Shown here: positions 23,346-34,329 of the stretch, one piece after another
Position numbering within the stretch: the stretch's first letter is position 1
Layout: each line of letters begins with the position of its first letter
Source of the DNA: Adenophora triphylla var. japonica
Lineage: Eukaryota; Streptophyta; Magnoliopsida; Asterales; Campanulaceae
NCBI GenBank assembly: GCA_022495995.1
Contig: JAFEMH010002577.1
Coordinates: forward strand, 1 to 64,000
Length of the DNA stretch: 64,000 nucleotides
Reading direction: 5' to 3'
Position numbers and translations under genes: made by a program
Notes under the pieces: generated by a model
The model's database searches: none
Seen by the model: only the letters and a program-made list of their open reading frames with translations
What the model was told of the DNA's origin: nothing

Positions 23346-24100
23346 ACTCATTTATTATTGTTTGTCCAACAAAGTCCATTTCTATCATTGATAGATTAAA
23401 ATAATTGAATTTCCAATACACTCAAACAAGGAACAAGAGGGATGGAGAAGAGAATGAGAGCCAATCAAACAAAACCATGAGGTAATGGAGTAATAATTAA
23501 CCCCCATTAAAGTGAGAAATAAAAATGAGATTAAGTTGTTAAAAAATATAAATATTCAAATGAGACTATCATTTCGATACGAGGGGAGTATAAACATGGT
23601 TGATCAATATAAATAGTGGTCAGCAAACTCAAGAACTTTGAAATATTGTACATTTTACTTGATAACTACTACTAGTCTCCGTTTTTGTCCTTGCAAAGTA
23701 ACTGTTTCAATTCTAAAAAGAATATTTCAATGTAATTATGTAATGAAACAAACAATGTAAAAAAACACCATCCATCAAGAATATCTAGTTTGACGTCTTC
23801 ACTTCGGTATTTTCACTATAACCCTGTTTGAGAGCATTGCAAAGGATTGATCGGTACTTTGACCGAGTCGTTCAACTCCTATAAATTCTATGAAGCAAAA
23901 AAGAGTTTGGAAATTCTGACTTTAAATTTTTGTTTGGTTGTGAGCAATGAAGTGAAACATTAGTTTGAAAAGTTGTTATATTTTATGTTGCCCGGAAACA
24001 AGATCTATGAGTTGTTTGTTAGCCGGTTGGAGGTTAGAAAGGAGGAGAGAGTAGAGGGGGAGGGGTGGTCGGAAGTTGGGAGGGTGGTCGGAGATCGGGT
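23346..24100. other. Intergenic DNA
   Basis: No gene recognised. A degraded MITE end (CGATACGAGGGGAGTATA) lies near 23575. Confidence 0.4.
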
Positions 24101-24101
24101 G

Positions 24102-24150
<49 letters not shown>
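24101..24150. repeat. (GA)n microsatellite
   Basis: A nearly pure GA tract of about 50 bases. The complementary Ser-Leu repeat frame (minus 24005-24253) is a product of this and of flanking purine-rich sequence. Confidence 0.95.
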
Positions 24151-24153
<3 letters not shown>

Positions 24154-25124
24154 AAGAGATTGCATGTGTGTGTTTGCAGACAGTAAAGGCCGGAGGGGGT
24201 CGCCGGAGGTGGGGATGGAAGTGGTAGCCGGAGGTGGCGAGGGGAGTGGTCACCAGAGGTGGATAAGGTAGAAAGAGAAACTAGAGTGAGTGTGTTTGTG
24301 TGTGTGTGCGAGAGAGATTGTGTGTGTAGTGGGAGAGAGGGTGAGTTTTATTTGGATCATAGGGATAGTTCTGTAATTTTGGTAAAGTACAAATGATTCT
24401 TAGACTCTATGATAATATTAATTTTGAACATCAAATTAGATGGTTGACTTTCAAAATGTTTATCTAAAAGGAATAACCCAAGTACTTGCTCGGGTTATAG
24501 CCCATAGAGGCCCATTCGGCTACTCGTATATGGAGTCAAAGTACCTTCTTGGGTAAGTTCGGGTCGAGGTCATATAGCCTGAGCTAGAACCAAGCCCCCC
24601 TAGGTGCCTTAAGGAGCAACCTTGGAAGACTAATGATGATTCAATGGCTAAGGGCGAGCTCGTGTGTGGAATGAGAACGAGCACGTATTACAAGAGAAAC
24701 GTTACCAACAACATAACCCAAACTTTGGTGCTCGGCGTAAATGCAAGAAAAGGTTCTTCCACCGAACGGGCTGGTGTTCGGATACTCCTACTCTCATAAG
24801 GATTGTAGCTTATAAAGGATTTCAATAGTGGTCAAGATACACTTTCCTAATACAACTCAAATTCATATCCTTATTTTGGAGGATTATTTCATCTATTACC
24901 TATAATCCAAAATCAGGTCGATTATATTCTCTATTCTTTTCCCTTATTTTTTTTCTTATTCTCTAAAAATATATACTTACTCTCACGCCGGATGGCGTTC
25001 GCCGGTAAATTCCAGACATAATTTTATTGTTTGTTCATCTATTTAAGGGTTATTTGAGGCAAATTCAAAGATTCTATCCGTTGATTTCGGCTAAATTGAA
25101 GCGAATACAATTTTGGATCCATTA
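24151..25124. other. Intergenic DNA, possible LTR fragment
   Basis: No gene. A GGAGGTGG-rich piece lies at 24185-24270. The stretch 24480-25020 ends in ATATATACTTACTCTCACGCCGGATGGCGTTCGCCGG and resembles the GC-accented 3' part of some gypsy LTRs, but no partner LTR, PBS or polypurine tract is visible. Confidence 0.3.
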
Positions 25125-26841
25125 TCTATAATTATATAAAGGCTGAAGTGCAAAGCACTTCAGCACACCCCCCATTTTCCGCTCAAACTAGAATCGAGAC
25201 TAAATAGAGGCTAGGTTCATTACTCATTTACTAAACACATCCCCTTTAATAACTCGAAATAAAATTTGAAAAATCTGAGAAATATTAATTCCACATTGTC
25301 TAGGAATTGAAATGCTAGAAAATTGAGCAGTATATATTGAGAGACCTTAACATTTGAAAACCAATTGTGATATTAATCCCACATCGTCTAGGAATTGAAA
25401 TGCTAGAAAATGGAGTAGTATAAATTTTGGGGCCTTTGACTCCTTAGTGAACACCAGCTTTCTTGGTGTTGGGCGCGCCTAGGTCACGCCTAGGGCGCGC
25501 CTAGGTCACGCCTAGGGCGCCTAATCACCGCCAAATGGCTCCTTAACTAAGACTTTTCATAGCTCTTTAATTTCTCAAGAAAGCTTTACATTTAGTATAT
25601 ATTGAGAGGTCTTATCATTTGAAAACCAAATGGATATTAATTCCACATCGTTTAGGAATTTAAATATTAGGAAATGGAGTAGTATATATTGAGAGTCCTT
25701 AGCATTTGAAAATCAAATGGGATATTATTCCCACATCTTTTAGGAATTAAAATGCTAGGAAATGGAGTAATATAAATTTTGGGGTCTTTAGCTCCTTAGT
25801 GAACACCAACTTTCATGATGTATAAATTTTTGGGCCTTTGGCTCTTTAGTGAACACCCGCTTTCTTGGTGTTGCGCCTAGGTCACGCCTAGGGCGCCTAA
25901 TCACCGCCAAATGGCTCCTTAACTAAGACTTTTCATAGCTCTTTAATTTCTCAAGAAACTTTACATTTAGTATATATTGAGAGGCCTTAGCATTTGAAAA
26001 TCAAATGTGATATTAATCCCACATCGTCTAGGAATTGAATTGCTAGAAAATTGAGTAGTATAAATTTTGGGGCCTTTGGCTCCTTAGTGAACACCAGCTT
26101 TCTTTGTGTTGGGCGCGTCTAGGTCACGCCTAGGGCGCCTAATCACCGCTAAATGGCTTCTTAACTAAGACTTTACATAGCTCCTTAATTTCTCTAGAAA
26201 GCTTTCCATTTATTGAGAGGCCTTGGCATTTGAAAATCAAATGAGATATTAATTCTACATTGTCTAGGAAATGGAATAGTATATATTAAGAGGCCTTAGC
26301 ATTTGAAAACCAAATGGGATATTAATCTCACATTGTCTAGGAATTGAAATGCTAGAAAATGGAGTAGTATATATTGAGAGGCCTTAGCATTTGAAAACCA
26401 AATGGGATATTAATTCCACATCGTCTATAAATTGAAATGCTAGGAAATGGAGTAGTATATATTGAGAAGCCTTAGCATTTGAAAACCAAATTGTATATTA
26501 ATCCCACATTGTCTAGGAATTGAAGTGCTAGAAAATGGAATAGTATAAATTTTGGGGCTCCTTAGTGAACACCAGTTTTCTTGGTGTTGGGCGCGCCTAA
26601 GTCACGCCTAGGGCGTCTAATCACTGCCAAATAGCTCCTTAATTAAAATTTTTCATAGCTCCTTAATTTCTCAAGAAAGCTTTCACATTTGTAAGATAGT
26701 GACTTGCTATAAAAAAAAAAAGAAAAAAATAAAAGAGATAGATGTGTGACATGCTCTACGGAGAGCAACTCCTTCTATTATTTCTAACTTTCTTTGAAAT
26801 AATTTTTTATTCGTGCGTTTAACGCACGGGTGTAACACTAA
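25125..26841 (+). mobile_element. Non-autonomous Helitron
   Basis: It begins TCTATAATTATATAAAGG directly after an A and ends with a hairpin (GTGCGTTTAACGCAC) followed 10 bases later by CTAA and then T. Helitrons typically start with TC, end with a hairpin plus CTRR, and insert between A and T without target duplication. No Rep/helicase is encoded. Almost all of the 1.7 kb is internal tandem repeat. It would depend on proteins from an autonomous element. Confidence 0.75.
25270..26690. repeat. Composite tandem repeats within the Helitron
   Basis: Two alternating modules occur. One of about 85-95 bases contains GATATTAAT(C/T)CCACATCGTCTAGGAATTGAAATGCTAG and ATTGAGAGGCCTTAGCATTTGAAAACCAAAT. A longer one contains CTCCTTAGTGAACACCAGCTTTC, GCGCCTAGGTCACGCCTAGGGCGC and CACCGCCAAATGGCTCCTTAACTAAGAC. 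The long module appears about four times, the short one at least eight times. Confidence 0.8.
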
Positions 26842-28040
26842 TTATCCTTAATTGATCCAGTAGAAGAAGAAGAGCGGAGGACACGACAACAAAAATCCCA
26901 TTTATCTATAGTATAACTTAGAGTGGTGTGCTACAGTACTAAGAATAATTTCAATGGCCGAATTTTCCATTTTGCCCTCACTATTTTGTCCATTTCCCAT
27001 TTTACCCTTAATTTTTTTTTTAAATTAAAAAAAAAAAAACGGGCTTAATTTAAAAAAAAATATCCTCAAACACGGGCTTATTATAATCTATAATACAATA
27101 GAGGGAGGGTTTAACCGCCTCTTATCCCCCCCATAAAGAGAGGCTGAGATTGAAAGCTGCAAATTGATCCGACGGCTGAGATTGAATGACGGTTACTTTT
27201 CTTTTCCCACTCTCACACGTCAGTTGTTACATAACCTCCCTTACTCCCCCCACACACACTGTCCACACTAAGCACAAACAGTTCATAACTTCCCCAAACA
27301 TACTTACCCAAACCGCTTCCCAGTTGATTCCAGTTGATCGATCTCAATTGCAGCCATTACAATTACAAACTGTTACACAGTCAGAGAGACTTTTTCAATT
27401 GCAGCAATTACAAACTGTTACATAGACAGAGAGACTTTTTCAATTGCAGGGAGACATATTGTTCTTGCAGTGCTGGATAAATCGTGGTGTTCAAAGTCGA
27501 CGTAAGCTCCATTTCTTCTCCTTATGCCCTTACATAATCACACTTTTCTTCTGGTTAACAAGTGGGCAGTAGAAGGAAAACATTAGTAATGAGACTATCA
27601 AAAACTCATTAATAGAAGTAGTAAAAAGGAAAACATTGTCGTATTTCCAATTATATGCTCAAGAGTCATAGCTAATCTGTATTTTTTTTAACTCTTGGGT
27701 AGGTTGCAGTTGATCTATAAACAGCTTATATCAAAATGAATACGCCCATTCGTTCCTCATCACATGATTTCTTAAAGTGCAGGAATAATCATGAAAAAAA
27801 ATGAATCGAGAAATTTTAAAGAAACATAAAAGAAGAGGTTCGGCAAGGACATAGATTATTGAAATTGATGGAAAATGGAATTGTGCTACTAGAAATTGGA
27901 ATAATGTCCATTGATTGATTTCACAAATCAAACCATAGTCCTCTATCCTTGCTAATTCTGATGTGCACAATCTATCCCTAATTTGACTGATAAGATGCTT
28001 GACCGACATACACAGATGTCCCGAGATAAGTTTCACAAGA
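26842..28040. other. Intergenic DNA with a second Helitron-like 5' end
   Basis: At 27087 A|TCTATAATACAATAGAGG resembles a Helitron 5' terminus, but no matching 3' end was found. The stretch 27180-27480 has exon-like composition with repeated CAATTGCAG and CAGAGAGACTTTTTCAATTGCAG, followed by a possible donor GTAAGCTCC at 27501. No protein family was recognised. Confidence 0.35.
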
Positions 28041-28169
28041 AGATGAAGAAAACAGGAAAAGGTAATGAGAAAAGCAACACCTACCTTCCAAAGTAGCAAA
28101 CACTTCCCAAAAGTAATGAAAATAGGAACGCACATTCCCATCTGCAATTATAATGCTTCCATCAAGACC
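28041..28169 (-). pseudogene. Exon-like fragment, copy 1
   Basis: On the minus strand TTTGTTAG (acceptor-like) precedes an open stretch encoding LDGSIIIADGN...YFHYFWEVFATLE. That is followed by GTAGGTG (donor-like), so it reads like one internal exon of about 88 bases with intron on both sides. A second copy lies about 570 bases to the right. I do not recognise the protein. It is probably a captured host gene fragment. Confidence 0.45.
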
Positions 28170-28612
28170 TAACAAATATATGAAAGTACTTCGATATAAT
28201 TCACATTAGAGAACTGACTAACATTTTGACTTGAGGAAGAGATGTCCTATACTGTCATGCATCATAGATGGAATAATGAACAGACCAATTAAAAAGACCA
28301 ATAATCTATGTATATACCATATTTAAGAGAGACTTAATCGATAAGAGCCAGTCCTCTTCACATTCTACGGAAACATATGAAGATTAGTTTATAACTTTTC
28401 TAAAGTAGAATCCCTCTAATTAGTAGTGATGGATCCAAAAGCTGATAAATTATAGTCCCTCCTTTCCAATAGAAGAGGTGTGTATTCTTTTTGGTATGTC
28501 CTATCAAGAGTAAAATTTCCCTCTTAGGCAACTATTAAACAACAAATGTGGAAATATCCGAGCATGAACCTTCTGGGTTGAAAAGGCCCAACCGTTACAC
28601 AAAGACATGAAG
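28170..28612. other. Intergenic DNA between duplicated fragments
   Basis: No gene recognised. It separates the two copies of the exon-like fragment. Confidence 0.4.
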
Positions 28613-28739
28613 AAGAAGATAACAGGAAAAGGTAATGAGAAAAGCAACACCAACCTTCCAACGTAGCAAACACTTCCCAAAAGTAATGAAAATAGGGATG
28701 CTCATTCCCATCTGCAATTATAATGCTTCCATCAAGACC
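28613..28739 (-). pseudogene. Exon-like fragment, copy 2
   Basis: About 127 bases, roughly 93% identical by eye to 28041-28169, including the donor-like GTTGGTG side. On the acceptor side it is joined without an AG intron end to unrelated GC-rich sequence (ATTCGGGCCCGGGCAATTT). The exon border is thus where similarity stops, which suggests recombination or capture at that point. Confidence 0.45.
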
Positions 28740-29248
28740 ATTCGGGCCCGGGCAATTTGTGGCCTAACCTCCCGCCAACCCCCACCCTAACCTCAACCAA
28801 ACTCAACTCCATCAAGCCACGGCGGTTTCCATGACGGATCTTGGGACGACCGCGGACCGATCTTGGACGAATTGCGGGCGGATTGAGGACGAATTGCGTA
28901 CGGATTGGCTTCGCGTGACTCACGTCTTCGTTTCCCAAAAAATCAATTTGATGCTCCGGTGGGAAATACCAATTTGATGCTCCGGTGGGTGGTTGCCTTC
29001 CTCCGTTGATCGTCGCCGATCAAACCCAACATCTATCTTCATCAATCTCTCGATGGGAGCCAATCGGAGAAGATGGACGAACTTTGTAAGATCGAATGGG
29101 GAGGGGAGGGGAGGGGAGGGAAGGGAAGGGAAGGGGAGGAGGTGGCCTGAGTGTGGGAGGGGTGGGGTAGCCGGATTGGTGAGGAATAAGCTGGCCAGCA
29201 TGACGGGAAGGGGAGAGGGTGTGTTTCTTTGCTTTTGGGTTTGTGTGA

Positions 29249-29252
<4 letters not shown>
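28740..29252. other. GC-richer stretch with purine tract
   Basis: Short open frames on the minus strand (28732-28938, 28920-29201) have no recognisable domain. A run of GGGGA and GGGAA units lies at 29099-29141. TTTGATGCTCCGGTGGG is duplicated near 28947 and 28974. It could be gene-derived sequence carried by a transposon, but this is not provable here. Confidence 0.35.

Positions 29253-29327
<75 letters not shown>
29253..29327. repeat. (GA)37 microsatellite
   Basis: 75 bases of uninterrupted GA. The Glu-Arg repeat frames across it are not genes. Long homopurine tracts of this kind can adopt triplex structure. Confidence 0.95.
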
Positions 29328-29332
<5 letters not shown>

Positions 29333-29598
29333 GAGCAGGCCTCTTAAAAAAAATTTAAAACATTTTAAAATAATATTACTACATCAATTTTTTTTAATTA
29401 GGGTTATTATATAATTTATACCGACGTATTTTTTTATCGAAAAAATAATTTAAAATTAGGAATAATATCTTATATTTTTATAATATTATTAACATTTTAT
29501 TCAATATGTTTAATTTAATTTAATTTAGAATTTAATTTATATTAAATATCTACGTATGTTTGCAGTTTGTTGTGTTTAATTTTATAGGTTTGAAAAAA

Positions 29599-30602
29599 AT
29601 GAACGCTCAAGGAACATTGAATATTTATGGATATGGTGATTCGACTCTAAGTGAAACAGTAAGTTAATATTTTACTATTACTATTTTATTGTAAAATATT
29701 TGTTTTTATCATATGTGATATGTGATATGTGATTGTGATAATAATGTGATTTTTAGATTGACATTTTGCGAAGAAACAATGTCTCGATTGTCATGCGAGA
29801 ACCTTTTGAACACGATGAAATGATAAGGGTAAACATTTGTTGTTAAATTAAGTTTTTATTTCTTTTTTTTTATTTATTTACATTAGTTAACGGATATATA
29901 TAGATATTTTGACTAATATTTAGAATTCATTATTAGGATCAAAATCGACTTACCAACCTACCGACAGTTGCATTGCCCCCACTGGTATTTAATTCATTTC
30001 AGTTTAAATATTTAGTATTGTTTATTTATAATTTCAGTTTAAATATTTATTATTGTTTATTTATATTTATAATTTGATATAGATGCATGTAATTTAATTT
30101 TATTTATATTTTAGAGCAAGTTTTGGGAGAAATCAGTTTCTCCATAAATTATAAAAAGTCCACTTTTTTTCTACTTGCAAGTAGTTAGTGAATATTTAGG
30201 AACAGTTTATAAAACAGGACTTTCTATAACTTAAGGAGAAACTAGTTTCCCCCAAAATTTTGTGATATTTTAAATCTGTCAAATTATGTCAAGTTACTTA
30301 CCACTTCATTTTTTATTTTATCATCATTCTCATATATTTGAATCATATATTTGTAGTCATGGGATGAGTGCGTGAAAGAATATAGACGTTTGCACAAACC
30401 TACAACAAAGACTTGGAATGGGCATAATAAGGTATTATTTTTTTTTCTTATTATATTGTTAATTTAATAAAAATATATTGATTTCATTTTTTATTTATTT
30501 CAGGTGTTTTTACGTAAACGCATTCTACTAACGCCCTGTTTTATCGGACATAAACATATTTACTTCAACTGGTTAAAAATCTATATGTTAATTAGATGTT
30601 AA
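29599..30602 (+). CDS. Candidate five-exon small gene or captured gene piece
   Basis: Five open blocks join in one phase across four GT...AG introns: exons 29599-29658, 29757-29828, 29937-29984, 30357-30431 and 30504-30602. Each internal exon is a multiple of three bases, every intron is phase 0 and AT-rich, and the donors are GTAAGT, GTAAAC, GTATTT and GTATTA. The product would be 117 residues with no domain I can name. Short readable pieces are YGYGDSTLSET, SWDECVKEYRRLHKPTT and PCFIGHKHIYFNWL. Exon 1 starts at an ATG, but an upstream exon (acceptor-like TATAG at 29583-29587) is possible, and the last exon may continue through a donor-like GTTAAAA at 30582. It may be a real gene, a fragment, or transposon-carried. 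No expression evidence is available. Confidence 0.4.
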
Positions 30603-31280
30603 TTTATGTCCTAAACTATTATTCTTTGTTAAAAATATTTCTTGATATGTAACTGAACATTCACTTGAGGTTTGATGACATGAATTCTGTTTCATTCTAC
30701 TTATCATTTTTTTCACTTCTTATATTTGAAACAGTTTAAAATTACATTTAAAACATCATATAATTAGCATGCAATTTCAGTTTCACCACGTCTTTCTCTT
30801 TCCATACTGTCTTACTTTCCATACTGATTCGTGCCAATGACATAGGCTTTTGAGTACTAGTATTTTACATTTCACAAAAGTATAAGTACCGTTGGACAGA
30901 TATTCACACGAGTAAACATCAGAGTTACGTCGCTTTCGTGGCAGCTTCTCACCGACGATATCATCTTGGGGCGTTGGAAGTCAATGCATAATTTTACATC
31001 CAAAAACACAATCTTCAAATGATCTAATATGTTGGCTTTTGTAGGGACAATCCAGTTGTAATGCAAACCATCTACCTCATAAATCACCCAATCAACTTTT
31101 AATATTAGTTTTTTTTTTTTTTCAACACCATCCGTACCCAACAAAATTCCTATAAACAAGAATAATAACTTACACATTTTAATACACTGCTTTACTTATT
31201 TCATACTACTCCCTTTGTACTCAAAAAATAATTTTACTTGACTTCGGTATCAATTCAAGTAAGCTTTAATTAATAATATA
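30603..31280. other. AT-rich intergenic DNA
   Basis: No convincing gene. A 101-codon minus frame (30872-31177) crosses a T run and shows no domain. Confidence 0.4.
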
Positions 31281-31570
31281 CTCCCTCCGCCCCGGTCAAA
31301 GTGTCTCAAAATAAATTCGGCTCGGGAATTAAGGAAAATGATGTATGAAAGAGAAAAAATTTAAATGTTGTGAGTATGAAAAATTAAATAGGAGAGATAA
31401 TGAGTGGGAGGAATAGTTAGGAAAGAGAATTGCCGCTGAGTGTAAAAGCAAAAGCAGAGAGAGAATGAGTGAGTGGAATAGTAATAAAAATTTTCCTTTT
31501 TTGGATTGAGACATTTTAAATGGGACGCCCAAAATGGAAAGTTGAGACACTTCGACCGGGACGGAGGGAG
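31281..31570. mobile_element. Stowaway-like MITE
   Basis: CTCCCTCCGCCCCGGTCAAAGTGTCTCAA at the left is mirrored at the right by TTGAGACACTTCGACCGGGACGGAGGGAG with few mismatches. TA is on the left and a mutated CA on the right. The internal purine-rich block (GAGAGATAATGAGTGGGAGG) is shared with other copies. Confidence 0.85.
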
Positions 31571-31667
31571 CATGAAAGTAATCATTAATATTTTGAAATT
31601 TTAATTTTTTTGTTAAATATTAATAACAATTCTTAAATTTTATAAAATAATCCATTTTTATATAATA

Positions 31668-31944
31668 CTCCCTCCGTCCCACAACAAGTGACACAGTTTG
31701 CCATTTTGGGCGTCCCACTAATAAGTCACACTTTCTAAAATGGCAAAGAATCTTTACTATTCCCTCCACTCATTCTCTTTCCTACATTATTTTAATACTC
31801 ACAACACCATTATAATTTACTATTCTCTCTACTCATTCTCTCTCCTACTCAACTATCTACACTCACAACACATCAACCTTTTTACTTTTTCCTTAATTCC
31901 CGTGCGAAACAGTAACTGTGTCACTTGTTGTGGGACGGAGGGAG
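31668..31944. mobile_element. Stowaway-like MITE (intact reference copy)
   Basis: 31-base terminal inverted repeats starting CTCCCTCCGTCCCACAACAAG, TA target duplication (31666-31667 and 31945-31946), 277 bases. Its TTTCTAAAATGGCAAAGAAT...TTTACTATTCCCTCCACTC segment is the empty-site version of the MITE split by the TRIM composite at 16229. Confidence 0.92.
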
Positions 31945-32594
31945 TATATATAAGCCAAAGTTTGATTGAAATGATTATCAAAAATAAAATAAAATTATCT
32001 TTCCGAAACAGATTGAGGAAATATATATTTTACTTATACTAAAATTGTATGACCTTGTAAAATAGGAACATATTTTTGTTAGAAAAATTAACAGAAATTC
32101 AAAAAAGTTTATCAAAAGAAATAAATGAAAACAAATAAGAAACTGGGAATGGGGATAGTTGAGGCTTATGCTTATGTTTATGTTGGACACAATCTCCCTT
32201 ATAATTATAATTGTTTCGCATTGTTGCTAACGATTATTGACAATTTTCTCGTAATATACAACAATTTTAACTGTCGTTAATAGAATCACTTCAAATTAAT
32301 GATTTCAGCGAACAAATTCGAATGTTTGAAACTTCTTAATTTGAAAGGAATTATGCTAAAATATGCTCTCTCTTGCTTATTGATCCTAATGCTCAGGATG
32401 ATTGAAATGAATGAAATTAATATTCTAGGGGGATATTTATAGTTTATGAAGAGTCACAAGTACCTATTGAGGAATAGGCACAATTCTGTCCGAGTCAATC
32501 TGGTTCGTCCGATCGCACATGATCGATGAACCAGATTCAGAGAATCGACATCGATCCAGTCCGAACGGATGCACCACTTCGACCAGTGCCCACA

Positions 32595-33913
32595 TAGGGC
32601 TGTTATACGAACTGAGCAGCTCGAGCTCGACTCGAAAAAACTCGAGCTCGAACAAGAACTTTAACTCGTGAAATTTTCGAGTCGAACATGCTCGACTCGT
32701 GAGCTCGAGAAAGCTTGTTTCGAACTCGAATCGACTCGATAAACTCGATAAAAGATCGATTTTTTCATTGTTTGTTTTCATATACACATATATATTTATC
32801 AAAGCCCAATTGCCCACAAGTCCAACCCCATTTGCTAACCTTTGGGCCTTGGCTTCAGCTGCTTATATAGGCACAAGCAAAATGTAAGTTTATTTTCATT
32901 TCAATGTGGGATTATGTCCAAGGAGCAAGGGCCGGCCAAGGCTGAGCCAAGGCAAGGCCACGGCCAAGGCCAGCCCAGGCGCCTCATTTTCTTGGTCTTT
33001 ATTTTCGATGTGGGATAATGACTCGCAAGGCCACGACCAAGGCAAGGGCCGACCAAGGCCAAGCCAAGGCAAGGCCACGGCCAAGGCCAGCCAGGCGCCT
33101 CATTTTCTTGGTCTTTCTTTTCGATGTGGGATAATGATCTTAAAAAAATTTAAAAATTATTATTATATTATTAGACAAAATTTAAATATATTTCATAAAT
33201 TTATATATATATATATATATCCAAAAAATATATATATAATAATATAAATTTATGAAATATTTATTTTTCAAAAAATAATAAAATTAGCCTTGGCCTTGCA
33301 GGCTTGGCCTGCCTTGGCCTTGGCTCGGCCGGCCTTGGCCTTGGCCCGGCCGGCCTTGGCCTTGGCCCGGCCGGCCTTGGCCTTGGCCCGGCCGGCCTTG
33401 GCCTTGGCCTTGCCTTGGACAAAATGTCAAAATCCCACATCGAAAGGAAAATAAACTAAACAGCGCCTAGGCCTTGGCTCGACCGGCCTTGTCCTTGACC
33501 TTGCCTTGGCTCGGCCAGCCTTGGTCGCGCCTTGGACAACAGAAAGTATCCCACATCGAAAAAAAATGAAACTTACATCTTCAAGTAGCTATATTAGGAG
33601 GCTCATGTGTAGGCTTAGCTTGTGTTTTGGGCTTGAGTTCGATAACACTCGAACTTGAAAAATAATCGTTAAGACCGAAAATTTGTTTCCCAAAAAGTTC
33701 AAACTCGAACTCGGATCGGTTTAGCTCGAAATCGAGATCGACTCGAGAAGCTCGCGAGTAGCTCGTGAACAACTCGAACTAGATTGGGATCGAGTTCGAA
33801 CCACCAATTGAACTCGAACTCGAACTCGAGAAAAACTCAAACTCGATAATTATTAAACGAGCTCGAGCCCGAACATATAAAACTCGTTCGAACTCGACTC
33901 GTTTACAACCCTA
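32595..33913. mobile_element. hAT-type element with foldback core
   Basis: It is flanked by an exact 8-bp target duplication TGCCCACA (32587-32594 and 33914-33921), the size made by hAT transposases. The termini TAGGGCTGT... / ...ACAACCCTA form short inverted repeats. Subterminal regions are packed with CTCGA and CTCGAGCTCGA motifs on both sides, possible transposase binding sites. No transposase is encoded, so it is non-autonomous. Confidence 0.85.
32895..33575. repeat. Large imperfect inverted repeat of GGCCAAGG units
   Basis: The left arm (about 32895-33130) has repeated CCAAGGCC / GGCCAAGGC units and ends TTTTCGATGTGGGATAATGA. The right arm (about 33280-33560) has GGCCTTGGCC units and TCCCACATCGAAAAG-like phrases, the complement. 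The centre (about 33190-33260) is AT-rich with two TATATATA tracts. The two arms could fold into a long hairpin. Confidence 0.75.
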
Positions 33914-34255
33914 TGCCCACACGGAGTGACATGGACGCCCACGAACCCGAGCGGATCCAATCCGCGTACACAACCTAGTATTGACCGAATCGTTTCGCCT
34001 TAGATCCAAATAGGTCAACTCGAACCACCCACGAACTGAGCCATGCACCCTTGACTGAGTTTCTCAAAAGATTAAGGCTCTACAGCTCCTATCAATTGAT
34101 GCGCACGTGCAAAGTTCGAAGTGCGCCCTAAAACGTCCAATACGCCTTTTGCGCGTTGCACTGGTGTGGGTGCGGAGGCCATGCTTAGGCAATTTGGCCT
34201 TATTACTTCTTACTTATATAGGTGATTCTAATATAAAGAGTACCATGTTATACTC

Positions 34256-34329
34256 CACCACTTAGGCATAGAAATCATTAAGTTTCTCAACATAACCTCA
34301 CCATTGTTGCAGGTACACTATGAGTTATT
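34256..34329 (-). other. Copia 3' untranslated stretch
   Basis: Short stretch between the end of RNase H and the 3' LTR on the minus strand. AAGTGGTGGAGTATAAC (plus near 34251-34267, complement) is the best polypurine-like candidate, but it is weak. Confidence 0.3.

Larger units (their letters stand above)
32075..34255 (-). repeat. 3' LTR of the copia element, split by a hAT element
   Basis: Segments match the 5' LTR: AAATTAACAGAAATTCAAAAA (32084 and 48646), TATTTATAGTTTAT...GGAATAGGCACAATTCTG (about 32436 and 48729), and a GTGCAAA..TGCG..CTAAAA block (about 34109 and 48844). The hAT insertion lies between. Both edges are approximate. Confidence 0.55.

Noticed and set aside
24005..24253. Ser-Leu repeat protein on the minus strand
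   Set aside because: Translation of the (GA)n tract and its purine-rich flank.
25270..26690. Possible CRISPR-like array
   Set aside because: Units are adjoining tandem modules of variable length without unique equal-size spacers, inside a Helitron in plant DNA.
27731..28147. 138-codon minus-strand ORF as a membrane protein gene
   Set aside because: It runs from the exon-like fragment through its donor site into intron-like sequence. Hydrophobicity comes from T-rich DNA.
28993..29358. Arg/Glu-rich 121-codon open frame
   Set aside because: Mostly translation of the (GA)37 tract. The non-repeat part has no recognised domain.
30872..31177. 101-codon minus ORF
   Set aside because: Crosses a T run, AT-rich, no domain, no splice or promoter support.
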